64,000 nucleotides of DNA from Betaproteobacteria bacterium (GCA_016717855.1 JADKEV010000033.1:1-64000), one strand, 5' to 3'. Positions 46,671 through 57,321 are shown, counted from the first letter of the stretch. Numbers and translations: made by a program. The notes: generated by a model from the sequence alone, not told the origin.

Positions 46671-48476
46671 CTACTTCGCGGCGGCCTGCCTGGCCGCATC
46701 GATATCGAGGAACCACCACGGATATTGCTCGAACGAATGCGACTTCCACCCCATCACCCACGGATGGAGCAGCACGTTGCTGTAGCGGAAGACGCCCAGC
46801 ATCGCCGGCGCGTGGGTGTAGTGATAATCCGCCAGCTTGCGGTACAGCTTGTTGCGCTCGGGGCCGTCCGGAAGCAGTTGCGCCTGCTCGAATATCCTGT
46901 CGTACTCGGCCAGGCGGAAGTTGCCGTAGTTGGAGGTCCCGATCATCTTGCTGTAGAGGTGATTCAGGAACGACTCGCCTTCGCGCACCGCGGCGATGCC
47001 GCCCAGCTGCCAGGCCACAACCTTGCCCGCGCGCGCCTCCTTGAGCGTGTCGGGCCACTTCTGCTTGACGAAATCGGTCTTGATGCCGATCGCGTCCATG
47101 CTGCGCTTCCAGAGTTCGTCGAACTGCCGCGACAACGCGTCGGGCTCGGTCCAGAGCTTGAGCACCAGCGGCTTGCACCCCGGCAGCTCGCGGAATCCGT
47201 CGCCGTCGCAGTCCTTGTAGCCGAAGCGGTCCAACAGGCCCTTCGCCTGGGCGGGGTTGTACGGGTCGGGCCGCTTCAGGTTGGGGTCGTGGCCGGGCAG
47301 TCCCGGCGGGATCGGCTGCGTGGCCGGCATCGCCTGCCCCTGGCGGATCACCCTGATTTCCTCGTTGACGTTGTAGCCCAGCAGGATCGCCCGGCGCAGC
47401 GCGATCTTCTCCTGCGTGTACCCGCCTATGGTCGGGTCTTCCATGTTGAAGAACGTGTAGGTGAACGACGGCTCGACCATCCGCTGCCACTGGATGCCGC
47501 GGCGGGCGAACTCGGGCTTGAGCTTGCCATCGGCGATCACCCGGTTGATGAAATCGGCAGGCACGTAGACGAAATCCAGCTGGTTCGAGTCGAAGGCCAG
47601 GAAGCGCGGATTCGACTCCTCGATGATGTTGATCTCGACGCGGCCGATGGCCGGGATCCGCTTGCCCTTCATGGCGGCTGCGAGCGCCTTGTCCGCCGGG
47701 TCGCTGCCCGCCGGAAAGACCACTTCGCGGAAAGTGGGGCTCGCCTCGAGGACGACCTTGCTGCCCTTCCTCCACTCCTTGATCACGTACGGCCCGGTGC
47801 CCACCGGATGGTCGACCGCCCAGCCGCCGGAGTCGCCGTAGGCTTCGATGACTTCGCGCGCCACCGCCCCCATCGCCCAATGGGTCATGTTGTCGAGCAG
47901 GTTGTAGTCGGGCCGCGAGAGCTTGAGTTGCACCGTGTAGCGGTCCAGCGCCTGAAGGCCCTCGAGTTTCGCGTCGTAATCGAACTTGCCGCTCTTCTTC
48001 GCCTGGTCGATCAGCGCGTCGGCGCCGACGACGCGGTCCTGCAGCAGGTCCATGTTGGGCGAGCGCACTTTCGGGTCGAGCAGGCGCTTGTAGCTGTACA
48101 CGTAGTCATGGGCGGTCAGTTCCCGCCGCTGGCCCTTGAACGCCGGGTCGGGCGAGAAGTGGATGCCCTTCTTCACCTTGAACGTGAAGGTCTTGCCGCC
48201 GTCGGTGACCACGGGGAGCGCCTCGGCGGTATTGGGCACCAGCTTGTACGGGCGCGCCAGGTAGTCGTAGGCGAAAGCCGAATCGAAGATAGACCGCATC
48301 ACGTAGCCCGAATAGGCGTCGCTCATTCCCTGCGGATCGAAGCCCGTCACGTCGACGACGAAGCCGACGCGGAGCGTCTTGTTCATGTCGGCGGCAAGCG
48401 CGGCCGGCAGCAGCGCCAGCGCCGCCAGCGCGCCCGCGGCGAGGCGCCGCGCAATTCGCGCCAGCGCGCCGGTCAT
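46671..48476 (-). CDS. Family 5 (peptide/nickel) ABC transporter substrate-binding protein, copy 1
   Basis: 601 residues from ATG 48476, which overlaps the stop of the upstream copy (ATGA). Signal peptide (LAAGALAALALLPAALAADM) then ADMNKTLRVGFVVDVTGFDP, SBP_bac_5 features such as FDYDAKLEGLQALDRYTVQL, VDHPVGTGPYVIKEWRKGSK and RFLAFDSNQLDFVYVPADF. It has the insert FGYKDCDGDGFRELPGC, with a DxDxDG calcium-type loop shared by all three copies. It should bind oligopeptides or similar ligands in the periplasm. Last gene of a three-gene cluster; no permease or ATPase genes in the window. Confidence 0.9.
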   Translation of the reverse strand: MTGALARIARRLAAGALAALALLPAALAADMNKTLRVGFVVDVTGFDPQGMSDAYSGYVMRSIFDSAFAYDYLARPYKLVPNTAEALPVVTDGGKTFTFKVKKGIHFSPDPAFKGQRRELTAHDYVYSYKRLLDPKVRSPNMDLLQDRVVGADALIDQAKKSGKFDYDAKLEGLQALDRYTVQLKLSRPDYNLLDNMTHWAMGAVAREVIEAYGDSGGWAVDHPVGTGPYVIKEWRKGSKVVLEASPTFREVVFPAGSDPADKALAAAMKGKRIPAIGRVEINIIEESNPRFLAFDSNQLDFVYVPADFINRVIADGKLKPEFARRGIQWQRMVEPSFTYTFFNMEDPTIGGYTQEKIALRRAILLGYNVNEEIRVIRQGQAMPATQPIPPGLPGHDPNLKRPDPYNPAQAKGLLDRFGYKDCDGDGFRELPGCKPLVLKLWTEPDALSRQFDELWKRSMDAIGIKTDFVKQKWPDTLKEARAGKVVAWQLGGIAAVREGESFLNHLYSKMIGTSNYGNFRLAEYDRIFEQAQLLPDGPERNKLYRKLADYHYTHAPAMLGVFRYSNVLLHPWVMGWKSHSFEQYPWWFLDIDAARQAAAK

Positions 48477-50266
48477 TGCAGCACCGCCTTGCGTTTGGCG
48501 GCGTCGATGTCCAGGTAAGTGAACGGATACTGGTTGAAGCTGTTCATCTTCCATCCCTGCACCCACGGGTAGACCAGGGCATTGGCGACGCGGTAGGTGG
48601 AAAAGAGCACCGGCGCGTAGGTGACGAAATGGTCGGACAGCGCCCGGTAGATCTTGTTGCGCTCCGGCCCGTCGGGCAGCGTCTGCGCCAGTTCGAACAG
48701 CTTGTCGTACGAGTCCATCCGGAAGCGCGACATGTTCGAATAGTCGATGTACTTGCTGTAGAGCTGGGTGAGGAACTGCTCGCCGTCGCGCACCGAGGCG
48801 GCACCGCCCAAACCCCACATCATCACCTTCCCCGCCTTCGCCATCTTCAGCGTGTCCGGCCACTTCTGCAGGATGAACTCCATCTGGATGCCGATCGCGT
48901 CCATGCTCTTTTTCCACAGCTCGTTGAACTGCCGGCTGATCTCGCTCGAGTCGTTGTAATACTTGAGCACCAGCGGCGAGCAGTCGGGCAGTTCGCGGTA
49001 GCCGTCGCCGTTGCAGTCCTTGTAGCCGAAGCGGTCCAGCAGCGCGCGGGCCGACGCGGGATCGTACGGATAGGGCCGCTTGACGCCGGGGTCGTGTCCC
49101 GGCAGATTCGGCGGAATCGGCTGCGTCGCCGGAGTCCCCTGGCCCTGGCGCACGACGCCGATTTCCTCGGTGATGTTGTAGCCCATGCCGATCGCGCGGC
49201 GCAGCGCGATCTTTTCCTTCGAATAGCCGCCGATCACCGGGTCTTCCATGTTCAGCACCGTGTACGTCCACCCGGTTTCGACCGCGCGGGTCCATTGGAT
49301 GCCTTCCTTGACGAACTCCGGCTTCAGGCGCCCGTTGTCGATGACGCGGTTGACGAAGTCGGTTGGAATGTAGACCAGGTCGAGTTGCTTCGACTGGAAG
49401 GCGAGGAAGCGCGGATTCGACTCCTCGATGATGCTGATCTCGATGCGCCCGATCGCCGGCAGCTTCCTGCCTTTCATCTGCGCCTCGACGGCCTTGTCCG
49501 CGGGGTCCCGGCTTTCGGGAAAGCGGCGATCACGGTAGCCCGGATTGGCCTCGATCACGACCCTGCTGCCCTTCCTCCAGTCACGCAGCATGTACGGGCC
49601 AGTGCCCACCGGATTGTTGATCGCCCAGTTGCTCCCGTCGGCGTACTTCTCGATGACCTCGCGCGCCACGGCGCCGGTCGCGGCACTGGCGAAGTAGTCG
49701 ATCATCGTGTAGCTGGGCTTGACCAGCCGGACCTGCAGCGTATAGCGGTCCAGCGCCTGCAGGCCAGGGAGCGGCGCATCGTAGTCGAACTTGCCGGACT
49801 TCTTTGCCGCCTCCACGACCTCGTCGCCGCCGACCAGCTTGTTCTCGAAGATGCCCAGGTTGGGCGAGCGCACCTTGGGGTCGAGCAGCCGCTTCCACGA
49901 GTAGATGTAGTCGGCCGCGGTCAACTCGCGCTTCCTGCCCTGGAACACCGGGTCGGGGGTGAAGTAGATGCCCTTCCGGATCTTGATGACGAATTTCTTC
50001 CCGCCATCGCTGACTTCGGGCAGCGCCTCCGCTGTGTTGGGCACGAGCTTGTACGGCCGGGCCAGGTAGTCGTAGCCGAGCAGCGGCTCGAAGATGACGC
50101 GGTTGACGTAGTTCGAGTACAGGTCGTTGAGCGCCTGCGGATCGAATCCGGTGACGTCGACCGGGAAGCCCACCCGCAGCACTTTGTTCATGTCCGCCGC
50201 GATTCCCGCGTGCGCCCCCGCCAGCGCCAGCAGCGCCGCCAGCCACACTACAACCTGCTTCATCAT
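48473..50266 (-). CDS. Family 5 (peptide/nickel) ABC transporter substrate-binding protein, copy 2
   Basis: 597 residues from ATG 50266 (MMKQVVVWLAALLALAGAHA), with GGAG upstream. Mature part starts GIAADMNKVLRVGFPVDVTG and keeps the same order as copy 1: LPGLQALDRYTLQVRLVKPS, INNPVGTGPYMLRDWRKGSR, ESNPRFLAFQSKQLDLVYIP, and the insert FGYKDCNGDGYRELPDC. In that insert Asp replaced by Asn (DCNGDG) still allows a calcium-type loop. 107 bases downstream of copy 3. Ligand unknown. Confidence 0.9.
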   Translation of the reverse strand: MMKQVVVWLAALLALAGAHAGIAADMNKVLRVGFPVDVTGFDPQALNDLYSNYVNRVIFEPLLGYDYLARPYKLVPNTAEALPEVSDGGKKFVIKIRKGIYFTPDPVFQGRKRELTAADYIYSWKRLLDPKVRSPNLGIFENKLVGGDEVVEAAKKSGKFDYDAPLPGLQALDRYTLQVRLVKPSYTMIDYFASAATGAVAREVIEKYADGSNWAINNPVGTGPYMLRDWRKGSRVVIEANPGYRDRRFPESRDPADKAVEAQMKGRKLPAIGRIEISIIEESNPRFLAFQSKQLDLVYIPTDFVNRVIDNGRLKPEFVKEGIQWTRAVETGWTYTVLNMEDPVIGGYSKEKIALRRAIGMGYNITEEIGVVRQGQGTPATQPIPPNLPGHDPGVKRPYPYDPASARALLDRFGYKDCNGDGYRELPDCSPLVLKYYNDSSEISRQFNELWKKSMDAIGIQMEFILQKWPDTLKMAKAGKVMMWGLGGAASVRDGEQFLTQLYSKYIDYSNMSRFRMDSYDKLFELAQTLPDGPERNKIYRALSDHFVTYAPVLFSTYRVANALVYPWVQGWKMNSFNQYPFTYLDIDAAKRKAVLQ

Positions 50267-50373
50267 TGCCTGCTCCAGTTCAAGCCTTCCATCCGCCTTG
50301 GGCCACGTGCCCGACGCCGGGAATTCCACGCCGCCGGGGGCCAACGGCCGGCCGCGCGCGCGGCGCTACGCGT

Positions 50374-52197
50374 TCAACTGCCCGCCGTCTTGCGCTTCGC
50401 GGGGTCGATGTCGAGATAGCGCCAGTTGTGCTCGTTGAACGCATGCTGCTTGTAACCCATCACCCACGGGTTGGTCAGCGTATTGTTGACCCGGTTCAAC
50501 TGCATGTGCCAGGGCGCGTAGGCGACGATGAGGTCCGACATCTTCCGGTAGAGCGCGGTGCGCGCGGGCCCGTCGGGCAGGCGCTTGGCTTCCTCGAACA
50601 GCTTGTTGTACTCGGGCAGGTTGAAGCGCGAATAATTGTTCTGGCCGATGCGCTTGCCATAGACCAGTCCCAGGAACGATTCGCCGTCGCTGATCGACGA
50701 GAACCAGCCCAGCCGCCACATCTGCAGCTTGCCCTGCTTGGCCAGCTTGAGCAGTTCCGGCCAGGGCTGGTTCATGAACGCCATCCTGATGCCGATGGCG
50801 TCCATGTTCTTTTTCCACAGCTCGGAGATCTCGCGGTCGCGGGCGGTCGTCGCGCTCCCCTGCTCGATGGAGAGCGGCTTGCAGCCGGGCAGCTCGCGGA
50901 AGCCGTCGCCGTCGCAATCCTTGTAGCCGAATTTGTCGAGCAGGGCGCGCGCGGCGGCCGGGTCGTACTTCAGCTGCGGCTTGGCGTTCGGATCGTGCCC
51001 GGACACGTTGGGTGGGACCGGCTGCACCGCGGGCAGCGCCTGCCCTTGAAGTTCACCCGGATCAGCTCCTCGGTGTTGAAGCCCAGCGCCATCGACCGGC
51101 GCAGCGCGATCTTCTCCCTCTGGTAGCCGCCGATGACCGGGTCGTCCATGTTGAAGTAGGCGAAGATCAGTCCCGGCTCGGGCACGCGGTACCAGTTGAT
51201 GCCGCGGTTCGCATACTCGGGCTTGAGCTTGCCGTCGGCGAGCGCCCGGTCGGTCATCGTGTAGGGCAGCTTTTCGTAGTCGGTCTGGCCGGTGTCGAAC
51301 GCCAGCAGCCGCGGGTTGTCCTCCTCGATGATGCTGATGTCGATGCGACCGATGGCCGGCAGCCGCTTGCCTTTCATCTGCGACATGATGGCGCGATCGG
51401 CCGGATCGTCGCTGTCGGGGAAGGTCATTTCGCGGAAGTTCGGGTTGGCCTCCAGCAGGATCTTGTTCGCGCGCTTCCAATCCTTGAGGAAGTACGGGCC
51501 GGTGCCGACCGGATTGCTCATCGTCCAGGTGTTGCCCTCGGCGCCGTACTTCTCGATCACCTCGCGGGCAACCGCCGCCATCGGCGTCTGCGTCAGGTTG
51601 TGCACCAGCACGTAGTCGGGTTCCTTGAAGCGGAGCCTGATCGTGTGGCGGTCGAGCGCCTGCATGCCTTCGATTTTCGCGTCGTAGTCCAGCTTGCCGG
51701 CCTTCTTCGCCTGTTCCATCACCGCGTCGGCGCCCGCGAATTTGTCCTCGACGTAGAACAGGTACGGCGAGCGCACCCGGGGATCGAGCAGCCGCTTCCA
51801 GGCGTAGATGTAGTCGTCGGCGATCAGTTCCCGCCTGCGGCCGCCGAACGCCGGGTCGTCGGCGAAGAAGATCCCCTTCCTGATCCGGATGGTCCAGGTC
51901 AGGCCGTTGTCGGTGATCTCGGGCAGCGCGGCGGCGGTATTGGGCACCAGCTTGTAGGGCCGCGCCAGGTAGTCGTAGCTGTAGAGGGGATCGAAGATGT
52001 GGCGGTTGACGAAGTCCGAGTACAGGTCGCTGATCGCCTGCGGATCGAAGCCGGTCTCGGCGACCTGGAACGCGATGCGCAGCGTCTTGTTCATGTCGGC
52101 CGCGACAGCGGCGCCGACGCCCGCCAGCCCGCACGCGAGGGCCGCCGTCGCGGCGCGCCGGGCAACGCGGGCAAGCCAGCCCGACTGCGCGACCCGC

Positions 52198-52220
<23 letters not shown>
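50374..52220 (-). CDS. Family 5 ABC transporter substrate-binding protein, copy 3, frameshifted in this sequence
   Basis: About 615 residues when joined. I chose GTG 52220: AAGGAG lies seven bases upstream, and no other start precedes the signal peptide (TAALACGLAGVGAAVAADMN). The gene overlaps the glutathione peroxidase end by 23 bases. The frame breaks near 51046-51052 after EELIRVNF: the expected QGQALPAVQPVPPNVSGHDP continues in another frame, with FGYKDCDGDGFRELPGC and the end LDIDPAKRKTAGS. One missing C (TTCAAGGG for TTCCAAGGG) explains it. Homologous to copies 1 and 2 throughout. Most likely a sequence error. Confidence 0.88.
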
Positions 52221-52680
<460 letters not shown>

Positions 52681-52724
52681 GACGACCCTGCGCGTTGGCG
52701 ACCCGCTATGGTATAACCACGGCC

Positions 52725-53801
52725 GTGAAAGTCAACGGCGTTTCGCAGCGCAGCATATGGGCCGATCCCGCGCAGGGCCTGGCCTGGATCATCGACCAGT
52801 CGCGGCTGCCGCACCGCTACGCGACCCGCGCGCTGGCGAGTTCCGGTGACGCAGCGGAGGCGATAAGGTCCATGCGCGTGCGCGGCGCGCCGCTGATCGG
52901 CGTCACCGCCGCGTACGGCGTAGCGCTGGCGATGACCGACGATCCGGCGGAGGCCAATCTCGACGCCGCTTGCGCGGAACTGGCCGCAACGCGGCCGACC
53001 GCCGTCAATCTGCGCTGGGCGCTGGACCGGATGCGCGCGCACCTCGCGGGCTCGCTCCCCGGCGAACGCGCGGCGGCGGCCTGGCAGGAAGCCGCGGCGA
53101 TCGCCGAAGAGGACGTGCGAGTCAATCGCGCGCTGGGTGAGCACGGCCTCGCCCTGATCCTGACGCTGCAGGACAGGGTGCGCCGGCCGCTCAACATCCT
53201 CACGCACTGCAACGCCGGCTGGCTGGCCACCGTCGACTGGGGCACGGCGCTCGCGCCGGTCTACCTGGCGCAACTGGCGGGGATACCGGTGCATGTCTGG
53301 GTCAGCGAAACGCGCCCGCGCAACCAGGGCCTGCTCACCGCCTGGGAACTGCGCGAACAGGGCGTGGCCCACACTGTGATCGCCGACAACGCCGCCGGCC
53401 ACCTGCTCCAGCGCGGGCAGGTCGACATGGTGCTGGTGGGCGCCGATCGCGTGACCCGGCGCGGCGACGTCTGCAACAAGATCGGCACGTACCTGAAGGC
53501 GCTGGCGGCGCGCGCAGCCGGCGTCCCGTTCTACGCGGCCGTGCCCGGCTCGACGTTCGACTGGACGCTGGAGGACGGGATGGCCGAGATCCCGATCGAG
53601 GAGCGCGGCGGCGACGAGGTCCGCATCGTGCACGGCGTCGATCCCGGCGGCGCCCCGCTTGCCGCGCGCCTGCTTGGCCAGGCGGCCGCGGTCGCCAATC
53701 CGGCGTTCGATGTCACGCCGGCCGATCTGGTGACCGGCCTGATCACCGAGCGCGGGGTGTGTCCGCCGGACGCGGCGGCGCTGCGGGAGTTGTTTCGCTG
53801 A
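52725..53801 (+). CDS. mtnA: Methylthioribose-1-phosphate isomerase
   Basis: 358 residues from GTG 52725 (VKVNGVSQRSIWADPAQGLA); an upstream TTG in the same frame has no support. eIF-2B-like family with SMRVRGAPLIGVTAAYGVAL, the catalytic Cys in LNILTHCNAGWLATVDWGTA and the catalytic Asp in DMVLVGADRVTRRGDVCNKI. The sequence TFDWTLEDG and GVDPGGAPLAARL round it off. It isomerises 5-methylthioribose-1-phosphate to the ribulose form in methionine salvage. Other salvage genes are not in the window. It converges with guaC, 21 bases apart. Confidence 0.95.
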   Translation: MKVNGVSQRSIWADPAQGLAWIIDQSRLPHRYATRALASSGDAAEAIRSMRVRGAPLIGVTAAYGVALAMTDDPAEANLDAACAELAATRPTAVNLRWALDRMRAHLAGSLPGERAAAAWQEAAAIAEEDVRVNRALGEHGLALILTLQDRVRRPLNILTHCNAGWLATVDWGTALAPVYLAQLAGIPVHVWVSETRPRNQGLLTAWELREQGVAHTVIADNAAGHLLQRGQVDMVLVGADRVTRRGDVCNKIGTYLKALAARAAGVPFYAAVPGSTFDWTLEDGMAEIPIEERGGDEVRIVHGVDPGGAPLAARLLGQAAAVANPAFDVTPADLVTGLITERGVCPPDAAALRELFR

Positions 53802-53822
53802 CCGGCACGCGCGGTTCCGCGC

Positions 53823-54863
53823 TCATCCCCGGCCGAACACTTCGTTCAGCTGCTGGCTCACGCGCACGAACGTGGTCCGCTTGGTGAGTTCCTTCAACTT
53901 GTGCGCGCCCACGTACGTGCAGGCGGAACGCACGCCGCCCATGATGTCCTGCAGCGTCAGGTCGACGGGCCCGCGATAATCGATCAGCACTTCCTTGCCC
54001 TCGGTCGCGCGGTACTGGGCGACGCCCCCCGAGTATTTGTCCATCGCCGCCTTGGAGCTCATCCCGTAGAAGAGCTTGCAGCGGCGGCCGTCGCGCTCGA
54101 CCAGTTCGCCCGCGCATTCGTCGTGCCCGGCGAACATGCCGCCCAGCATGACGAAGTCGGCGCCTCCGCCGAACGCCTTGGCCAGGTCGCCCGGAACCGT
54201 GCAGCCGCCGTCGGCGCAGATCTGCCCGCCCAGCCCGTGCGCGGCGTCGGCGCACTCGATCACCGCCGACAACTGCGGATAACCGACGCCGGTCATGTTG
54301 CGCGTCGTGCACACCGAGCCGGGCCCGATGCCGACCTTGACGATGTCGGCGCCGGCCAGGATCAGCGCCTCGGTCATGTCTCCGGTCACGACGTTGCCGG
54401 CCATCAGCGTCACCTTGGGAAACTCGACCCGCAGCTTTTCGATGAACTTGACGAAGTTCTCGTGATAGCCGTTGGCCACGTCGACGCAGACGTACTCGAT
54501 GTGCTCGCCGGCCTTCGCCATCACGCGCTTGAACTTGTCGAAGTCCGCGCGCGTGATCCCCATCGAGTAGAACGCGGTCGACTTCAGCTTCAGCCCGGCG
54601 AAGAACGCGACCAGCTGGTCGTCGGTGTAATGCTTGTGCAATGCGACCGACAGCTGGTGCGGCTCGAACGCGCGCGCCATCTCCATGGTCCCGGTCGTGT
54701 CCATGTTGGCCGCGATGATGGGAATGCCGTGGTAATGGGCCTGCGAGTGCCGGAAGACGAAATCGCGGCTGATGTTGACCTCCGAGCGCGACGTCAGCGT
54801 CGAGCGCTTGGGACGGATCAATACGTCCTTGAAGTCGAGCTTGATTTCCTGGTCGATGTGCAT
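53823..54863 (-). CDS. guaC: GMP reductase
   Basis: 346 residues, the size of E. coli GuaC. LDFKDVLIRPKRSTLTSRSE, MAGNVVTGDMTEALILAGAD, the catalytic Cys in GIGPGSVCTTRNMTGVGYPQ and FGGGADFVMLGGMFAGHDEC match GuaC rather than IMP dehydrogenase, as does the lack of CBS domains. It reduces GMP to IMP with NADPH. GAGGA precedes the ATG at 54863. A terminator-like hairpin sits 53 bases upstream, insulating it from the Rieske gene. Confidence 0.95.
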   Translation of the reverse strand: MHIDQEIKLDFKDVLIRPKRSTLTSRSEVNISRDFVFRHSQAHYHGIPIIAANMDTTGTMEMARAFEPHQLSVALHKHYTDDQLVAFFAGLKLKSTAFYSMGITRADFDKFKRVMAKAGEHIEYVCVDVANGYHENFVKFIEKLRVEFPKVTLMAGNVVTGDMTEALILAGADIVKVGIGPGSVCTTRNMTGVGYPQLSAVIECADAAHGLGGQICADGGCTVPGDLAKAFGGGADFVMLGGMFAGHDECAGELVERDGRRCKLFYGMSSKAAMDKYSGGVAQYRATEGKEVLIDYRGPVDLTLQDIMGGVRSACTYVGAHKLKELTKRTTFVRVSQQLNEVFGRG

Positions 54864-54916
54864 GGTGAATCCTCTGCGGATTGCGTGCAAGGACATAAAT
54901 GCGGGAGGCACAGGCG

Positions 54917-54946
54917 AAAAAAAAGAGCCCGCAAGCCCCGTTGCGG
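54917..54946 (-). terminator. Intrinsic terminator after the Rieske oxygenase gene
   Basis: On the minus strand a perfect six-base stem CCGCAA/TTGCGG with a six-base loop (54929-54946) is followed within three bases by eight T (54917-54924 as A on the plus strand). It lies between the oxygenase stop (55018) and the guaC start (54863), and points the right way to end oxygenase transcription. Confidence 0.75.
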
Positions 54947-55017
54947 ACAAAAGTTAGCGCAATTCGCAGCCGTTGTCCACACGGGAACGACCCACCGTGG
55001 CCGCGCCGGCGCCGGCG

Positions 55018-56204
55018 TTACAGGAACTCCCCCGGCGCCGTCGCCATCGCGGGGGGCAGGTCCGGCGGACCCCCGGGAACTCCGCCGTCCTTCAGGTCCG
55101 CATGCAACAGCCGGTGGAACAGATGCTCGCCGGCTTCGCGCCGCACCGACAGCCGGCCGCTGTCGTACGAGCGCGAGGCGAGCCCGCGCTGGACCGACTC
55201 GCAGATCGCGACGTCCTCGTCCTGGATCCGCTCGCTCACCGCGATGCTGGCGAGATTGCGCGCGACGGAGTCCTCCGCCCCGTCGGCAAAGTAGTAGTCG
55301 AAAATGACCTCGGTGCGATCGACGCCCAGCGGCACGACGAGGTTGGTGTCGAGCACGCCTTCGTACGCGTTGATCATGAAGTTGGGATAGAGCCAGGCAT
55401 AGAACGCGCGTTCGCCGCGGCGGACCGCGGCGGTTACCTCGTCGCCGCCCGGCCGCGGCGCGCACGCCAGCGGACTCGACTGCACGCACCAGCGCTCCCC
55501 GGTCTCGATCGCGTACGCGGTATTGTCGATGACGGTGGCGAGTCCCTTGTGCAGGTGCGGGACGTGGTACCCGCCGTCGAGATAGTTGTCGACGTACACC
55601 TTCCAGTTGCACGACAGCGTGTACCGGCGCCGCTCGCACCAGCGCAGGCCGTGAGACCGAGCGCCGCGACCCGCGCCATCAGGTCGGCGCCGACGAAGGA
55701 CTCCAGCGACGGGCCGCCATTTCCGGGCAGGACGAACACCCAATCCTGCCATGTCGCGCATTCGACCGGCACCAGGCCATTCGCGGCCCGGTCGAACGCT
55801 TCGACGCCGGTCCACTCGGGCGTGCCGAGCAACGCGCCCTCGAGTGTGTACGTCCAGCCGTGATACGGACAGCGCAGCGCGCGCGCGCAACCGGCGGCCT
55901 CGGTCAACACGGCTGCCGCATGGTGACGGCAGACGTTGAAGAATCCGCGCAACACCCCGTCGCCGCCACGGACCACGGCGATCGGCTCGCCGCCGACGAC
56001 GGCGGTGATGTACTGGCCCGGGTCGCGCACCTGCTCGACCCGGCCGACCATCTGCCACGACCGGGAAAACACCGTCGCGCGCTCCAGCGCCGCGATACCG
56101 GGATCGGTGTACCACGCAGCCGGAATCGTCCGCGCCAGCGCCAGCGGCGCGTCGGGGTCGTAGCGATCGATCAGATCGGCGATAGTCGTAGACATGCGAA
56201 ACAT
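55018..56204 (-). CDS. Rieske aromatic-ring/choline monooxygenase-type oxygenase alpha subunit, frameshifted in this sequence
   Basis: 395 residues when joined. N-terminal Rieske [2Fe-2S] domain with CRHHAAAVLTEAAGC and CPYHGWTYTLEG (Cys-x-His, then Cys-x2-His). Near 55648-55658 the frame slips after ARVAALGLT. The expected GLRWCERRRYTLSCNWK continues in another frame, with the mononuclear iron site in VDNYLDGGYHVPHLHKG, to the stop at 55018. A missing G (GGCC for GGGCC) accounts for it. The NYLDGGYHVP motif is as in choline/carnitine monooxygenase relatives, so quaternary-ammonium or similar substrates are possible. No reductase gene nearby. ATG 56195 (MSTTIADL) is an alternative start. Confidence 0.85.
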
Positions 56205-56293
56205 TCTAATGCCGGATGCGAGGGTTGGAATCGCGCAACCGCATCCCGGCAGGCGCCCGTTGCTCGACGCCCCGTGACGGCGCGGCCGCCGGC

Positions 56294-56869
56294 CTACTCC
56301 AGCACCGGTCTCTTCGCCGCGAGCAGCGCCCGGACTTCCTTGCCCGTCTTGTAGTGCGGAACCTTGAAGATGAAGCGCTTCATCGTCTGCAGCCGGTAGG
56401 GCATCCCCTTCATTTCGGTGTTCCAGTAGTGCTCCGCATATTCCAGGTGCTTCTTCGGGCTCGAATTCCAGGCATCGATCGCGCCCTGGTCGCCGAAGAT
56501 GAACAGCCGGTCATCGATGATCTGGAACTTCTCCGCCTCGCCTCCGAACATGACCGCGTACGCGATGCCCTGCGAACAGAAGCCGCCGTACTTGGGAACG
56601 TAGCGCTCGGGATTGGCCAGGAACATCTTCCTGTGCTCGTCGCTGGTGAACCGGTAGTCGAGCCCGTCGTGCCGGACAGCGATGTCGGCCTTGCCCGGCA
56701 CCGGCCTGCCGACGGTGAAGTACGCGACCGGGTCGTAGCCCTTGAGCATCAGGTTGGCGTGCGGGCCGTCAGAGATGACGCGGTTCGACGCGCAGCCCGC
56801 GACGAACGCGAGCATGGCAGTGATGACAAAGGCGCGGGCAAGCCGGCGCGACAGCAAGGGGAATTTCAC
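56294..56869 (-). CDS. YHS-domain lipoprotein
   Basis: 191 residues from GTG 56869. I prefer this start because it gives a clean lipoprotein signal (VKFPLLSRRLARAFVITAML then AFVAGC) with GGAG upstream; GTG 56902 would add 11 residues. The mature part includes LKGYDPVAYFTVGRPVPGKA, YRFTSDEHRKMFLANPERYV and YGGFCSQGIAYAVMFGGEAE, the YHS pattern with Cys-Gly/Phe, which in other proteins binds heavy metals or haem-like ligands. Ends with FIFKVPHYKTGKEVRALLAA. Possibly a periplasmic metal or haem-associated protein; role unknown. Confidence 0.85.
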   Translation of the reverse strand: MKFPLLSRRLARAFVITAMLAFVAGCASNRVISDGPHANLMLKGYDPVAYFTVGRPVPGKADIAVRHDGLDYRFTSDEHRKMFLANPERYVPKYGGFCSQGIAYAVMFGGEAEKFQIIDDRLFIFGDQGAIDAWNSSPKKHLEYAEHYWNTEMKGMPYRLQTMKRFIFKVPHYKTGKEVRALLAAKRPVLE

Positions 56870-57021
56870 TTCGGCGGACTCCGGGAACAAGGACTTCCCC
56901 ACCTTACAACGGAAGCCGGCCGCCGGTCAAAACATCTCGCGCCCGGCGAGAATGCGAGTTGCCGCAACCGCCCGTCCCGTTTTTGGTTACTATCGCAGTT
57001 CCCGTGCTTTGGAGAAGTGTG

Positions 57022-57264
57022 ATGCCGTGGATTACCGTGCAGCTGCTCGCGGGCAGGACAGTCGAGCAAAAGAAGGAACTAGTCGCGGCGCTGACCCGCG
57101 AGACGTCACGGGTCTGCGGCTGCGGCACCGACGCCGTGCAGATCGTGATCGAGGACGTGCAAAAGGACAACTGGGGCATCGGCGGCATCCTGGCTTCCGA
57201 GAAATTCCCCGGTCCGCCGAGCCCGTACGGCTCCGGCGACCCCCGCTTCAAAACGCAGACCTGA
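57022..57264 (+). CDS. 4-Oxalocrotonate tautomerase-like protein
   Basis: 80 residues. After removal of Met the protein begins with Pro (MPWITVQLLAGRTVEQKKEL), the catalytic base of the 4-OT family, and has VAALTRETSRVCGCGTDAVQ and IVIEDVQKDNWGIGGILASE. It keeps enol/keto or related tautomers; family members also dehalogenate. The C-terminal extension GPPSPYGSGDPRFKTQT goes beyond the 62-residue core. GGAGAAG precedes the ATG at 57022. Confidence 0.88.
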   Translation: MPWITVQLLAGRTVEQKKELVAALTRETSRVCGCGTDAVQIVIEDVQKDNWGIGGILASEKFPGPPSPYGSGDPRFKTQT

Positions 57265-57321
57265 CAGGACCCGCATTGCCCGCCGGAGTCGAGGCGGTGA
57301 CAGTGCCTGATACGCCACCCC

